This document shows, one piece after another, positions 40,718 through 48,837 of a DNA stretch of 64,000 bases. The notes under the pieces are model-generated. The model worked only from the letters and a program-made list of their open reading frames with translations. It searched no databases and had not been told where the DNA came from. Position 1 is the first letter of the stretch. The number at the start of each line of letters is the position of its first letter. This stretch comes from Paenibacillus glycinis (lineage in GTDB: Bacteria > Bacillota > Bacilli > Paenibacillales > Paenibacillaceae): NCBI RefSeq assembly GCF_009909185.1, contig NZ_JAAAMV010000019.1:44169-108168 (forward strand). Reading direction: 5' to 3'. The position numbers and the translations under genes were made by a program.

Positions 40718-41980
40718 ATGATGCAATGGTTCTCTGCTTTATCGATTCGCAATAAGCTGCTGACGGGCTGCTACGCCATCGTCGCCATTTTCTCCGTCGC
40801 GCTTATCCTTGGTTTGCTTATGACGGGCGGCAGCATCGTGCTGGGAATTTGCATTATCGCGATCGCCGCAATCGTTACCTTCCCGCTCGTGCGCGTAATT
40901 GAGACAGCGCTTACATCATCCATCCAAGACATGACTTCGATCGCGTTCGGCATCGCCAAAGGGGACTTTACGCAGAAGGTCGACGTATCCTCTTCCGCGT
41001 CGCTCGGCGAGCTCGGCCACTCGTTCAACAGCATGGTGGACAAGCTGCGCGATATTTTAAAAGAAACCTCGACGATTTCCAGAGTCGTGAACGATACGAG
41101 CCGAAACATCTTCGATAAGAACGTCGAGCTGAAACGGGTCATGGAGCAGGTCGCCGCTTCCGCGGGCGAGCTGGCTACGGGCGCCAACGAGATCTCCGAG
41201 GATGTCGGCGACATGGCCGATTCGATCCGCGAGATCGAGGAGAAAGTAAGCGCCTACGCCCATTCCACGCAAGAAATGAACGAACGCTCCGAGCAGACGC
41301 TGAGCCTCGTGGCCCGCGGCCGCCAAGCCGTCGACAGCCAGTCGCTGGGCATGAACCGCAACGTGGAGGCGACCTCGAAGGTCGCGGCAACGATCGAAGA
41401 CCTCGCGCGGAAGGCGCAGGGCATCTCCTCCATCACGCGAACGATCTCGGATTTGGCGGAGCAGACGAACCTGCTGTCGCTGAACGCATCCATCGAGGCG
41501 GCCCGCGCGGGCGAGCACGGCCGAGGCTTCGCGGTCGTTGCCCAAGAAGTGCGCAAGCTTGCCGAGGAATCCACGTCCTCCACGAAGGAGGTATTCACGC
41601 TCGTGCGCGACATCGACGCCGGCGTGCAGCAGGCGATCCAGAACATCAAGGTCAACGAAGAAGTCGTCCAGCTGCAAATGCAGATGCTGCGCGACTCCGA
41701 GCATGTATTCACGGAGCTCGTCACGAGCGTCGAATTCATCACCGCCCAAATCGCCCAGTTCTCCAGCGAGAGCGATGCGATGCTGGACAGCGCCCGCAAG
41801 ATCTCCGGCGCCATCCAGAACATCTCCGCGATCACGCAGCAGTCCGCGGCCGGCACGGAGCAAGTGTCCGCCTCGATGAACGAGCAGATCGGGTCCGTTC
41901 AAGCCGTCGTCTCCGAAACGGAGCAGATGCAGCAGATCGTCATGCAGCTGCAGCGTACGATGTCGATCTTCAAGATCTGA
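40718..41980 (+). CDS. Methyl-accepting chemotaxis protein without extracellular ligand domain
   Basis: A 420-residue MCP. Two hydrophobic segments (about 15-35 and 38-55) are separated by only a couple of residues, so there is no periplasm-facing sensor. A HAMP-like region follows (about 56-115), then the signalling domain with the hairpin tip [28 protein letters not shown] (about 247-274). The tail has methylation-type helices but no CheR-docking pentapeptide. It presumably senses membrane state, a cytosolic signal or a partner protein. AGGGGGAGC precedes the ATG. Two Spo0A boxes lie upstream. Confidence 0.9.
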   Translation: MMQWFSALSIRNKLLTGCYAIVAIFSVALILGLLMTGGSIVLGICIIAIAAIVTFPLVRVIETALTSSIQDMTSIAFGIAKGDFTQKVDVSSSASLGELGHSFNSMVDKLRDILKETSTISRVVNDTSRNIFDKNVELKRVMEQVAASAGELATGANEISEDVGDMADSIREIEEKVSAYAHSTQEMNERSEQTLSLVARGRQAVDSQSLGMNRNVEATSKVAATIEDLARKAQGISSITRTISDLAEQTNLLSLNASIEAARAGEHGRGFAVVAQEVRKLAEESTSSTKEVFTLVRDIDAGVQQAIQNIKVNEEVVQLQMQMLRDSEHVFTELVTSVEFITAQIAQFSSESDAMLDSARKISGAIQNISAITQQSAAGTEQVSASMNEQIGSVQAVVSETEQMQQIVMQLQRTMSIFKI

Positions 41981-42007
41981 TCTAATTCATACCCGATATT
42001 AAAGAAG

Positions 42008-42039
42008 AAGCCGCCCCGGTTACCCGGTGGCGGCTTTTT
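42008..42039 (+). terminator. Terminator of the MCP gene
   Basis: AAGCCGCC/GGCGGCTT stem extended by CCGGT/ACCCGG pairing, then five T. Confidence 0.9.
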
Positions 42040-42136
42040 GTGCGTTTTATCCGGCCTGCTATTAAGCTTCGTCCGCTGCTCGTCAATCGCGACGCAAGTC
42101 GTTGACTCAGGAGCAACCCGGCCTTACGGCAGTTCC

Positions 42137-42796
42137 CTACATTCCTTTGCCGTACTCGTAGCCCACCGCATTCAAGAAGGCGCGCGCGATCACCGCGTGG
42201 CCGATCTGATTCGGATGAACCCGGTCCCAGGCCAGCGTCCCGGCATACAAGTGCTCCAGCACGCGTCCGAACGCGGCCTGCGTGTCGACGAACAACGTGC
42301 CGAATTTCTCCGCGACGCGCTTGACCGCCGCGCCGTACCGGTCCATCTGCGCCCGCATCAGGTCGTCCGCATTCGGCTCGATGTAGAAGGGCGTCATCAG
42401 GACGAGTCCCTTCAGCTGCGGCAGCGTCGCCGCGACGAGCGACTCCAGCGTGGCTTCGTATTCGTCCAAGTACACATGCGACTCCTTGATCGTCGGCGAG
42501 TCGAATTGACGCCATACGTCGTTCGTGCCGATCATGACGGACAACCAGTCCGGCTTCAAATCCAGCACGTCGGTCTGCCAGCGGTTCTTCAGATCGCGGA
42601 CGGTATTGCCGCTCGTCCCCATATTCGTGACGCGGATGCCGCGCTCCGGATACGTCGAGGACAGCAGCGCATCGACGACGCCGACGTAGCCTTTGCCGAT
42701 CGCGTCGAACAATCCTTCGCCTACGGGCCGCGCGCGGCTGCAATCCGTGATGGAATCGCCGATCATGACCAGTCTTTCATGATTTCCGATGAGCAT
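42137..42796 (-). CDS. SGNH/GDSL-type esterase
   Basis: A 219-residue SGNH hydrolase with all four blocks: catalytic Ser in VMIGDSITD (about 14), Gly in MGTSGNTV, Asn in MIGTNDVW (about 92), and the Asp-His pair in DRVHPNQIGH (about 191-200). No signal peptide, so cytosolic. Members de-acetylate or de-esterify sugars and lipids. It lies 17 bases downstream of an acetylxylan esterase-type gene, supporting a role in breaking down acetylated plant oligosaccharides. Confidence 0.92.
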   Translation of the reverse strand: MLIGNHERLVMIGDSITDCSRARPVGEGLFDAIGKGYVGVVDALLSSTYPERGIRVTNMGTSGNTVRDLKNRWQTDVLDLKPDWLSVMIGTNDVWRQFDSPTIKESHVYLDEYEATLESLVAATLPQLKGLVLMTPFYIEPNADDLMRAQMDRYGAAVKRVAEKFGTLFVDTQAAFGRVLEHLYAGTLAWDRVHPNQIGHAVIARAFLNAVGYEYGKGM

Positions 42797-42813
42797 CTTC
42801 GTTTGCCTCCCTT

Positions 42814-43776
42814 TTAATTGGACCCCAGGAAAAATTGAATCGTTTTGTCATTAAAGCCCGGCAGCCCTTCATGTCCGAAATCCGGATAGATTTCAAGCCG
42901 CTTCGGCGCGGCGATTTTGTTGTACGCCGCGAACTGCGTGGACGGCGGACAGATCGTATCCATCAATCCCACGGCCATCATGACCTCGCCTTGAATCCGG
43001 TTCGCCAGATGTTGAATGTCGATGTACCCGAGCTTCGTGAAGATCTCGTCCTCGCGCTTATGCTGCGGATCGAAATGGCGAAAAAACGTGCGCAATTCGG
43101 CGTAGGCATCCTTGGCCAGGTCCATCTCCCACACCCGGCGGTAGTCGCTCAGGAACGGGAATACCGGTGCAAGCTTCTTGATTCTCGGCTCCAACGCGGC
43201 GCAGGCGATCGTCAGCGCGCCTCCTTGCGAGCCGCCCATGGCGTAGACGCGCTCGCCGTCCACTTCCGGACTGTCGATCGCGATTCCTGCCAGCTGCGCG
43301 CAATCCAGGAAAACATGCCGAAACAGCAGCCCGTCCGGATCGCCGTCCAATCCGCGGACGATATGGCCGTTCAGCGTGGTCCCGGAGACGCCGCCCGTAT
43401 CCTCGGAATATCCGCCTTGCCCCCGGACGTCCAGGGAGAAGATCGAGAAGCCGAGCGAGACGATGCCGAGCTTGTCCGCCCACTCTCCCGCATTGCCGCT
43501 GTAGCCGTGGAATTGCACGACGGCGGGATGCGGCGCGTCAGAGCGGCGCGGCCGCGCGTACTTCGCGTGAATGCGCGCGCCTCTGACCCCCGTGAAATAC
43601 AAATCGAAACATTCCGCAGCAGGCGTCTGGAATTCACTCGGCACGAGCTCGATCGCCGGGTCGACCGCGCGCATCTCGGACAGCGCCCTTTCCCAGTAAG
43701 CATCGAAATCGGCAGGCTTCGGGTTGATTCCTGAATACGTTTGCAATTGGTGAAGCGGCATATCGATGTTAGGCAT
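42814..43776 (-). CDS. Acetylxylan esterase / cephalosporin-C deacetylase (CE7)
   Basis: A 320-residue CE7 carbohydrate esterase. The nucleophile motif is GGSQGGA (Ser near residue 181), preceded by the CE7 RGQGGYSEDTGG segment; the catalytic Asp (VGLMDTICPP, about 268) and His (GHEGLPGF, near 299) complete the triad. These hexameric cytosolic enzymes remove acetyl groups from xylo-oligosaccharides and cephalosporin C. Start ATG chosen 7 bases after AAAGGGG; a TTG two codons earlier is less likely. Operon with the downstream SGNH esterase. Confidence 0.93.
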   Translation of the reverse strand: MPNIDMPLHQLQTYSGINPKPADFDAYWERALSEMRAVDPAIELVPSEFQTPAAECFDLYFTGVRGARIHAKYARPRRSDAPHPAVVQFHGYSGNAGEWADKLGIVSLGFSIFSLDVRGQGGYSEDTGGVSGTTLNGHIVRGLDGDPDGLLFRHVFLDCAQLAGIAIDSPEVDGERVYAMGGSQGGALTIACAALEPRIKKLAPVFPFLSDYRRVWEMDLAKDAYAELRTFFRHFDPQHKREDEIFTKLGYIDIQHLANRIQGEVMMAVGLMDTICPPSTQFAAYNKIAAPKRLEIYPDFGHEGLPGFNDKTIQFFLGSN

Positions 43777-43915
43777 CTTCAATCCCCTTTTCGCGCGTGT
43801 TGATTCTTTTTCATGTTACGTGCTCGGTGCACCGCTGTAAAGGGTAGATTCCGATTTTTCGGTGAATGCTCGGCGCGGACAGCGGGCAAAATGACTTCAT
43901 TAAGGAGGGAAGGCC

Positions 43916-44794
43916 ATGCGGATGTTAAGCGGGGCGAGGAAAGCGCTGTTGCTGCTGGCGGCTTGGTCGTTATTGGCCGCCTCCTCCGGCGAGGGACGGG
44001 AGGTCGGCGCCGCAGCGGCGCGTGCGGCCGCGGCGGAAAGCGGCGCCCATCGGCTTCAAGGGCCCTCCGAAGAAACGGACGCCTTCTCCGGCGTCAAGCC
44101 CAAAAAACAGAGCGCCCGCGCGAAATCGATGTCCTGGGTAACGCTGCAGAAGCGCTATCCCGGCGCCTTCGTCGTCTGGGGCTCGCGGCGGTACCGGAAA
44201 GTAGCGCTTACGTTCGACGACGTGCCGGACCCCAGATATACGCCCCAGGTGCTGGATACGCTGGCCCGCTATAAAGTAAGGGCGACCTTCTTCGTCGTCG
44301 GCCAACGGGCGGCCGCCAATCCCGCTCTCGTCCGGCGCATGAGCAGGGAAGGCCATATCATCGGCAATCATTCGCTCAATCATCCCGTGTTCTCCCGGAT
44401 CTCGCTGTATGCCATGCAGCAGCAAATCCTGCGCACGGATTGGATTCTGAGGCCGCTGGCAGGCTACAGCCCGAGGTTCGTCCGACCGCCGTACGGGGAG
44501 ATCACGCCGGCGCAGGTGGAATGGCTCCGGGGCGGAGGCTATACGGTCGTCAATTGGGACGTCGATTCCGAGGATTGGCGAAGCCTGGACAGCAACGCCA
44601 TCCTGATCAACATCAAGCGAACGCTTCAGCCTGGCTCCATCATCCTGCAGCATGCCGGCGGAGGCGCGGGCCAGGATCTGTCCGGCACCGTCGCCGCGCT
44701 GCCCCGGCTTATCAAGCTGCTGCGAAGCAAAGGATACACGATCGTCACGCTGCCCGAGCTGCTCGGCCGTCCGGCCAATCGCAAAGGGCAATAG
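43916..44794 (+). CDS. Secreted or membrane-anchored polysaccharide deacetylase (NodB domain)
   Basis: A 292-residue CE4-type deacetylase. An N-terminal hydrophobic segment (KALLLLAAWSLLAAS) acts as signal or anchor. The NodB domain spans about 97-285: the catalytic Asp pair in LTFDDVPDPRYTP, metal His in NHSLNHP (HxxxH, about 147-151), RPPYGE, and a distal His in LQHAGGG. It deacetylates peptidoglycan, chitin or xylan outside the cell. AAGGAGGGA precedes the ATG. Confidence 0.92.
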   Translation: MRMLSGARKALLLLAAWSLLAASSGEGREVGAAAARAAAAESGAHRLQGPSEETDAFSGVKPKKQSARAKSMSWVTLQKRYPGAFVVWGSRRYRKVALTFDDVPDPRYTPQVLDTLARYKVRATFFVVGQRAAANPALVRRMSREGHIIGNHSLNHPVFSRISLYAMQQQILRTDWILRPLAGYSPRFVRPPYGEITPAQVEWLRGGGYTVVNWDVDSEDWRSLDSNAILINIKRTLQPGSIILQHAGGGAGQDLSGTVAALPRLIKLLRSKGYTIVTLPELLGRPANRKGQ

Positions 44795-44802
44795 AACGAA
44801 CG

Positions 44803-44830
44803 AAACGGCAGTCCCGAGGGACTGCCGTTT
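44803..44830. terminator. Bidirectional terminator
   Basis: Perfect 13-bp stem (AAACGGCAGTCCC and complement) with a tight loop, between two convergent genes. Confidence 0.9.
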
Positions 44831-44844
44831 GCCGTAAGACGTGC

Positions 44845-45663
44845 TTATTTATCAAGAACGAAGACCTTGACGGATTGAAAGCCGAAATTGCTTGCTTGCT
44901 GCTGCGATTGCGGAACGAAAATATCGATTCGGTTCCCGCTGATGGCACTGCCTTGGTCGGACGCGACCGCCATCATGCCTCCTGACGGAAGACCGTTATG
45001 ATCGTAGCCGGTAATGTACAATTTGCTTCCCATCGGAATGACGTCCGGATCGACCGCGATCGTGCCGAGCTTCAGCGGATTGCCGAAGTAATCGACCGCT
45101 CCCCAGCCGTTCTCCGAGGCCGCAGCCGTATACGCGCTTGCTTTTGCCTGCACGACGTCCGTATAGACGTACGACTTGCCGTTCACGGTAACGCGGTCAG
45201 CCTGCGGCTTTTGGGCCGTCGTTTTTCTTGCCTTGGAAGTCGTCGCCGCCTTCTTAGGAGCGGCTTTCTTCGCCGGGGCAACTTTTTTCGCAGGCGCGGC
45301 TTTCTTGGCCGGCGCGACCTTTTTCGCCGCCGCTTTCGGTGCTTCCGCCGTTTTTTTGGCTGCCGGCTTCACGGCTTGTTTATCGGCCGCGAGCTTCGTC
45401 GCTTTCACCGGCGTCGTCGATTTGGCCGTTGCGGTCGCCGGAATGACCAGCATCAAGCCTTCGTAAATATTCGCCGCGTCGACAAAAGGATTCGCCTGCT
45501 GCAGCAGATCGACGCTGACGCCGAATTGGCTCGAGATCTTCCAGAACGTGTCGTCGTCCTTCGCTTTGTACTTGGCCTCCGCATGGGCGGCCGCCGCGCT
45601 TTGGGCGAGAATGACAAGGCTGAGCGCTGCTGCTACAACGCCCTTCTTCCAGTGGATATTCAT
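44845..45663 (-). CDS. LysM and 3D-domain cell-wall protein
   Basis: A 272-residue secreted protein: signal peptide (about 1-28, cut near AHA), one LysM domain (AKDDDTFWKISSQFGVSVDLL, about 33-75), a very basic linker of Ala/Lys/Pro repeats (about 85-155, with APAKKAAPAKKVAPAKK units), and a C-terminal 3D domain (about 175-270) with the three conserved Asp: AVDPDVIPMG, DQGSAISG and RIDIFV. 3D domains are lytic transglycosylase-like (MltA/YocH/YuiC group). The linker probably binds anionic wall polymers. A ydaO-type c-di-AMP riboswitch lies upstream, typical for such wall hydrolases. Confidence 0.93.
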   Translation of the reverse strand: MNIHWKKGVVAAALSLVILAQSAAAAHAEAKYKAKDDDTFWKISSQFGVSVDLLQQANPFVDAANIYEGLMLVIPATATAKSTTPVKATKLAADKQAVKPAAKKTAEAPKAAAKKVAPAKKAAPAKKVAPAKKAAPKKAATTSKARKTTAQKPQADRVTVNGKSYVYTDVVQAKASAYTAAASENGWGAVDYFGNPLKLGTIAVDPDVIPMGSKLYITGYDHNGLPSGGMMAVASDQGSAISGNRIDIFVPQSQQQASNFGFQSVKVFVLDK

Positions 45664-45739
45664 GTTGTCGATTTCCTCCTTAGTTTACGGCCATATGCCT
45701 GAAATGCGGGCATAGGACGTCATCGCGAGAGCGACAGAT

Positions 45740-45945
45740 CCGCTTTAAACGGAAGCGGAACGATGATGTCGTCATCGCATGCGGCCTGCGAGGTTAGTTG
45801 TCGGATTCGGGTCGAGGAGTTCGACCCTACGCGCGTAAACGCGCGATTCACCCCAGCGCCAAGGCGCGGTGAACCCGTCATGTGATGTCCATCAGATGAC
45901 GGGAACGGAGCAATATGACTTGCTCCAAAAGATCCCCCGTACGAG
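45740..45945 (-). promoter_or_regulatory. ydaO/yuaA-type cyclic di-AMP riboswitch
   Basis: On the minus strand the conserved GGGGTGAATC (45845-45854), AGGGTCGAAC, and CCGAATCCGACAACTAACC (45791-45810) occur in the order and spacing of the ydaO aptamer. The riboswitch turns expression off when c-di-AMP is high and commonly controls wall hydrolases and potassium transporters. Boundaries are approximate. Confidence 0.93.
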
Positions 45946-46034
45946 TAACGTTTCGGCTCGCGTAATAGAATACCATAATTCGAACGGACAATCCTACCGG
46001 TAAATCCGCCCAACGGGCGAATTACGGCATCGTT

Positions 46035-47168
46035 TCAATCGAATTTGGGCAAATGCACCGTCACCGTCGTTCCGATGCCGGGTCGGCTGGATATGTCGAT
46101 TTTGCCGCCATGACCTTCGATGATACGGTAGCACACCATGAGCCCGAGCCCGGTTCCGCTGTCCTTGGTCGTGAAGAACGGGTCTCCGAGCAGCGGCAGC
46201 TGCTCTTCGGGAATGCCGACCCCTTGATCGGCGATCGAGACGGCGATCCCGCTGCCGGAGGACTTCAAATCCACGACCACCATCCCGCCTTGCGGCATCG
46301 CTTCGATGGCGTTTTTGATCACGTTGACGAACACCTGCTTGAGCTGGTTCTCTTCGCAAAGCAGCGACGCGGAATCGGCGTCGTAATACGCGGTCAGCTG
46401 CACGTTGTTCATGATCGCCTGCGTCTCGAGCAGCGTCAGCACGCTCTGGATCGTCTTGATCAGATCATGCTTGCGGAATTGATTCGCCTGCGGCTTCGCG
46501 AGCGCCATGAACTCCTGCACGATCGAATTGATCCGGTCCAGCTCCACGAGCATGATGTCGAAATAATCGTGGTAGCTGTCGATCCTCGTCTTGAGAAACT
46601 TGGAAAACCCGATGAGCGAGGTCAGCGGATTGCGGATTTCGTGCGCGATGCCCGCGGCCATCTGCCCCACGACCGATAGCTTCTCCGACTGAATCATCGC
46701 CTCCTCGTCCTTCTTGCGATCGCGAATGTCGCGAAAAACGCTCTGCACGACCGTGCCCTTGCCGGGATAATCGCGGATCCGGGTGCTCGAAACCTCGACG
46801 TCGATCACTTCGCCCGAGGCGCCGACGAGCTTCGATTCGGCAAAATCGTTGGGCTCGTCCGTCTCGAAGACTTGCATAAGCCGTTCCTTCGCGGTTTCTC
46901 TTACGTCGGGATGGAGGTAGTGCAGGAAAGGCTTCGAAAGCAGCTCCGCTTCCGTCAAGCCGAGGATGCGCAAGCCAGCCTGATTCGAAAAAATAACCGT
47001 TTCGCCGTCATGGACGAAGATGGGTTCGGGCAAATATTTGATCAGCCGCTGATAGCTCGTGGCATCCGGATGAAGCCCGCGATCCGCGTTCCCCCCCGGC
47101 TTCAGCGCCAGCTTTCGTTTCAGTTCCGAAGCAAGCACGCGATTGCAATAAACGGCTTTGCGCCTCAT
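46035..47168 (-). CDS. PAS-domain sensor histidine kinase (sporulation kinase type)
   Basis: A 377-residue cytosolic kinase: one PAS domain (about 40-150, FVHDGETVIFSNQAGLRILG), a short PAC-like helix, the DHp H-box GIAHEIRNPLTSLIGF (His176), and an ATPase domain with N-box NVIKNAIEAM and G-box DQGVGIPEEQ and GTGLGLMV. No transmembrane segment. It resembles KinA/KinE-like orphan kinases that feed the Spo0F phosphorelay; no response regulator is adjacent, which is usual for them. Such kinases are targets of Sda, encoded at 0.6 kb. Confidence 0.9.
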   Translation of the reverse strand: MRRKAVYCNRVLASELKRKLALKPGGNADRGLHPDATSYQRLIKYLPEPIFVHDGETVIFSNQAGLRILGLTEAELLSKPFLHYLHPDVRETAKERLMQVFETDEPNDFAESKLVGASGEVIDVEVSSTRIRDYPGKGTVVQSVFRDIRDRKKDEEAMIQSEKLSVVGQMAAGIAHEIRNPLTSLIGFSKFLKTRIDSYHDYFDIMLVELDRINSIVQEFMALAKPQANQFRKHDLIKTIQSVLTLLETQAIMNNVQLTAYYDADSASLLCEENQLKQVFVNVIKNAIEAMPQGGMVVVDLKSSGSGIAVSIADQGVGIPEEQLPLLGDPFFTTKDSGTGLGLMVCYRIIEGHGGKIDISSRPGIGTTVTVHLPKFD

Positions 47169-47240
47169 ATCCCGACCTCCGCAACGATTATCCTAACGAA
47201 TTCGCTTCCGTTAGGCCAATCCCTTCGGCATTAGAAACAA

Positions 47241-47873
47241 TTAATCTTGGGCCTGCATGCCAGCGATCAGGATCTCGATGCCTTCGCCGAAAATCGGAAG
47301 AATGCGCGCGAGCAGCTCTTCGATCGGCCCCGCATGCCCGCCGTACGTGCTGACGAAGCCTTCCAAGTAATAAAACAGCACCCGCGCGCGGTTCATCAGC
47401 TTCTCTCCGTCGTCGGTCGGATCGGGAGGAAGGGTCAAGCGCAGAGAATCCCGCATATGCGCGAACAGGCGGTTGCGGATCACGTTGATCTCCAGCGCCG
47501 GAGCGGGATCGTCGACCCTTACGGAGCCGGACATGAACAAGACCGTATGTAAGCTGCCGCTGCTCAAGCTGAAGACGACGTAACGGCGGCAGACGCTCTT
47601 GAGCCGTTCGAGCGGCGCGCGATCCGTGTTGGCCATTTCCGCGTGAAACTCGCTCTCCAGTTCCAATAACGACGGAATGGCGATATGCTGCAACAGCTCT
47701 TCCTTGTTCTTGAAGTACAAATAAATCGCCGTATGCGAGCAGCCGGCCCGTTTGGCGATTTCGCGCATCGTCACGTGCGGGTAGCCCTTCTCGGCGAACA
47801 ATTCGGCCGCGGACTGCCGGATCGCCGCTTTCATGTCCTCGGTCATTTGTTTTCTTCTTGTCGTCGTCGTCAT
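47241..47873 (-). CDS. TetR/AcrR-family repressor
   Basis: A 210-residue TetR-type regulator with the standard N-terminal HTH: MKAAIRQSAAELFAEKGYPHVTMREIAKRAGCSHTAIYLYFKNKEELL (here cited in parts; HTH about residues 14-60). The C-terminal ligand domain is divergent. It starts at the ATG 8 bases after AAAAGGGG. A 15-bp palindrome directly upstream suggests autoregulation. No transporter or enzyme gene adjoins, so the regulated target is unknown. Confidence 0.9.
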   Translation of the reverse strand: MTTTTRRKQMTEDMKAAIRQSAAELFAEKGYPHVTMREIAKRAGCSHTAIYLYFKNKEELLQHIAIPSLLELESEFHAEMANTDRAPLERLKSVCRRYVVFSLSSGSLHTVLFMSGSVRVDDPAPALEINVIRNRLFAHMRDSLRLTLPPDPTDDGEKLMNRARVLFYYLEGFVSTYGGHAGPIEELLARILPIFGEGIEILIAGMQAQD

Positions 47874-47896
47874 CGTTTGGACCCCTTTTATTTTTG

Positions 47897-47911
47897 ATAA
47901 CCATTGGTTAT
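47897..47911. promoter_or_regulatory. Palindromic operator of the TetR gene
   Basis: ATAACCATTGGTTAT is a perfect 7-1-7 palindrome 24 bases before the tetR ATG, overlapping an AT-rich promoter-like stretch. Its form is typical of TetR operators. Confidence 0.75.
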
Positions 47912-47940
47912 ATATTAAACGGGGACCGCCCAAATGTAAA

Positions 47941-47966
47941 GAAAGCGGCTCCAGGGAGCCGCTTTC
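47941..47966. terminator. Hairpin terminator between CAP and TetR genes
   Basis: Perfect 12-bp stem GAAAGCGGCTCC/GGAGCCGCTTTC, loop AG. It ends the CAP-protein gene region on the minus side. Confidence 0.7.
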
Positions 47967-47982
47967 CGCGTCGTAACGCCGA

Positions 47983-48741
47983 TTAATTCGTAAATTCCTG
48001 TACCCACTCGCCGTTGTAGTACGCGACGCCGATTTTGCCGTAGTGCGTGTTCAGGATATTCGCTTTATGTCCCGCGCTGTTCATCCAGGCGGTCATGACT
48101 TCTTGCGGCGTGCGCTGTCCTTTGGCGATATTCTCGCCCGCATAGGAATAAGCTACGCCGTAGGCACGCATCATATCGAATGGCGAGCCGTAGGTCGGCG
48201 AGTTATGATCGAAATAGTTGTTGGCATACATGTCTTTGGCTTTGTCCATGGCGACTTTCGTCAGCAGGGAGTCGGATTTGAGCGCCGGCAAGCCCGCGTT
48301 CGCGCGTTCCTTGTTGACAAGCGTCACGACTTGCGAGGCGAAGGCGCTTTTATCCGGCGTGCTCGTCCCGCCGTTCGTTCCGCCATTCGAGCCCGAGCCC
48401 GTATTCGGCGTTCCGCCGTTCGTGCCCGACCCTGCGTTCGGCGTTCCGCCGTTCGGGGTTCCGCTGCCCGTACCGCCATGCACGGGAAGATTCACGATCA
48501 GCCCGCCCCAGATGAAGTTCGGGTTTGCCAGGTTAGGGTTCGCTTTGATCAAGGCGTTCAGGTCGATTCCGTATTTCTTCGCGATCTGGTACAACGTATC
48601 GCTGTTGGTTACTTTATACGTCACGGAAGCGGGTTTCACGGAGGCTGCTTCTGCCTTCTGCAGTGTGGCTCCTCCGCCGAGCGCGATCAAACCTGCTGCG
48701 AGTACGCTTACGACACCTGTTCGAAATGGTTGCATCTTCAT
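47983..48741 (-). CDS. LysM and CAP (SCP/YkwD)-domain secreted protein
   Basis: A 252-residue secreted protein: signal peptide (about 1-32), one LysM domain (TYKVTNSDTLYQIAKKYGIDL, about 41-86), a Gly/Thr/Asn-rich linker with repeated GSGTNGG/NTGSG units (about 90-130), and a CAP domain (about 135-252) of the YkwD type with FDHNSPTYGSPFDMM and GENIAKGQ. YkwD-type CAP proteins are spore- or wall-associated with unknown activity. A paralogue with a membrane anchor in place of LysM is encoded at 53 kb. LysM suggests binding to peptidoglycan. Confidence 0.93.
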   Translation of the reverse strand: MKMQPFRTGVVSVLAAGLIALGGGATLQKAEAASVKPASVTYKVTNSDTLYQIAKKYGIDLNALIKANPNLANPNFIWGGLIVNLPVHGGTGSGTPNGGTPNAGSGTNGGTPNTGSGSNGGTNGGTSTPDKSAFASQVVTLVNKERANAGLPALKSDSLLTKVAMDKAKDMYANNYFDHNSPTYGSPFDMMRAYGVAYSYAGENIAKGQRTPQEVMTAWMNSAGHKANILNTHYGKIGVAYYNGEWVQEFTN

Positions 48742-48837
48742 GAAAAATCCTCCTCGTGAGTTAAAAGTGCTGCCGGTCTTCCGACGCCCTATATGCTAAC
48801 ACGGGAGTTTTTTCATTTCACCCCATAAAATCTTCCA

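Noticed and set aside
45720..46013. A 97-codon minus-strand frame upstream of the LysM-3D gene
   Set aside because: It reads through the c-di-AMP riboswitch, whose conserved bases explain the sequence.
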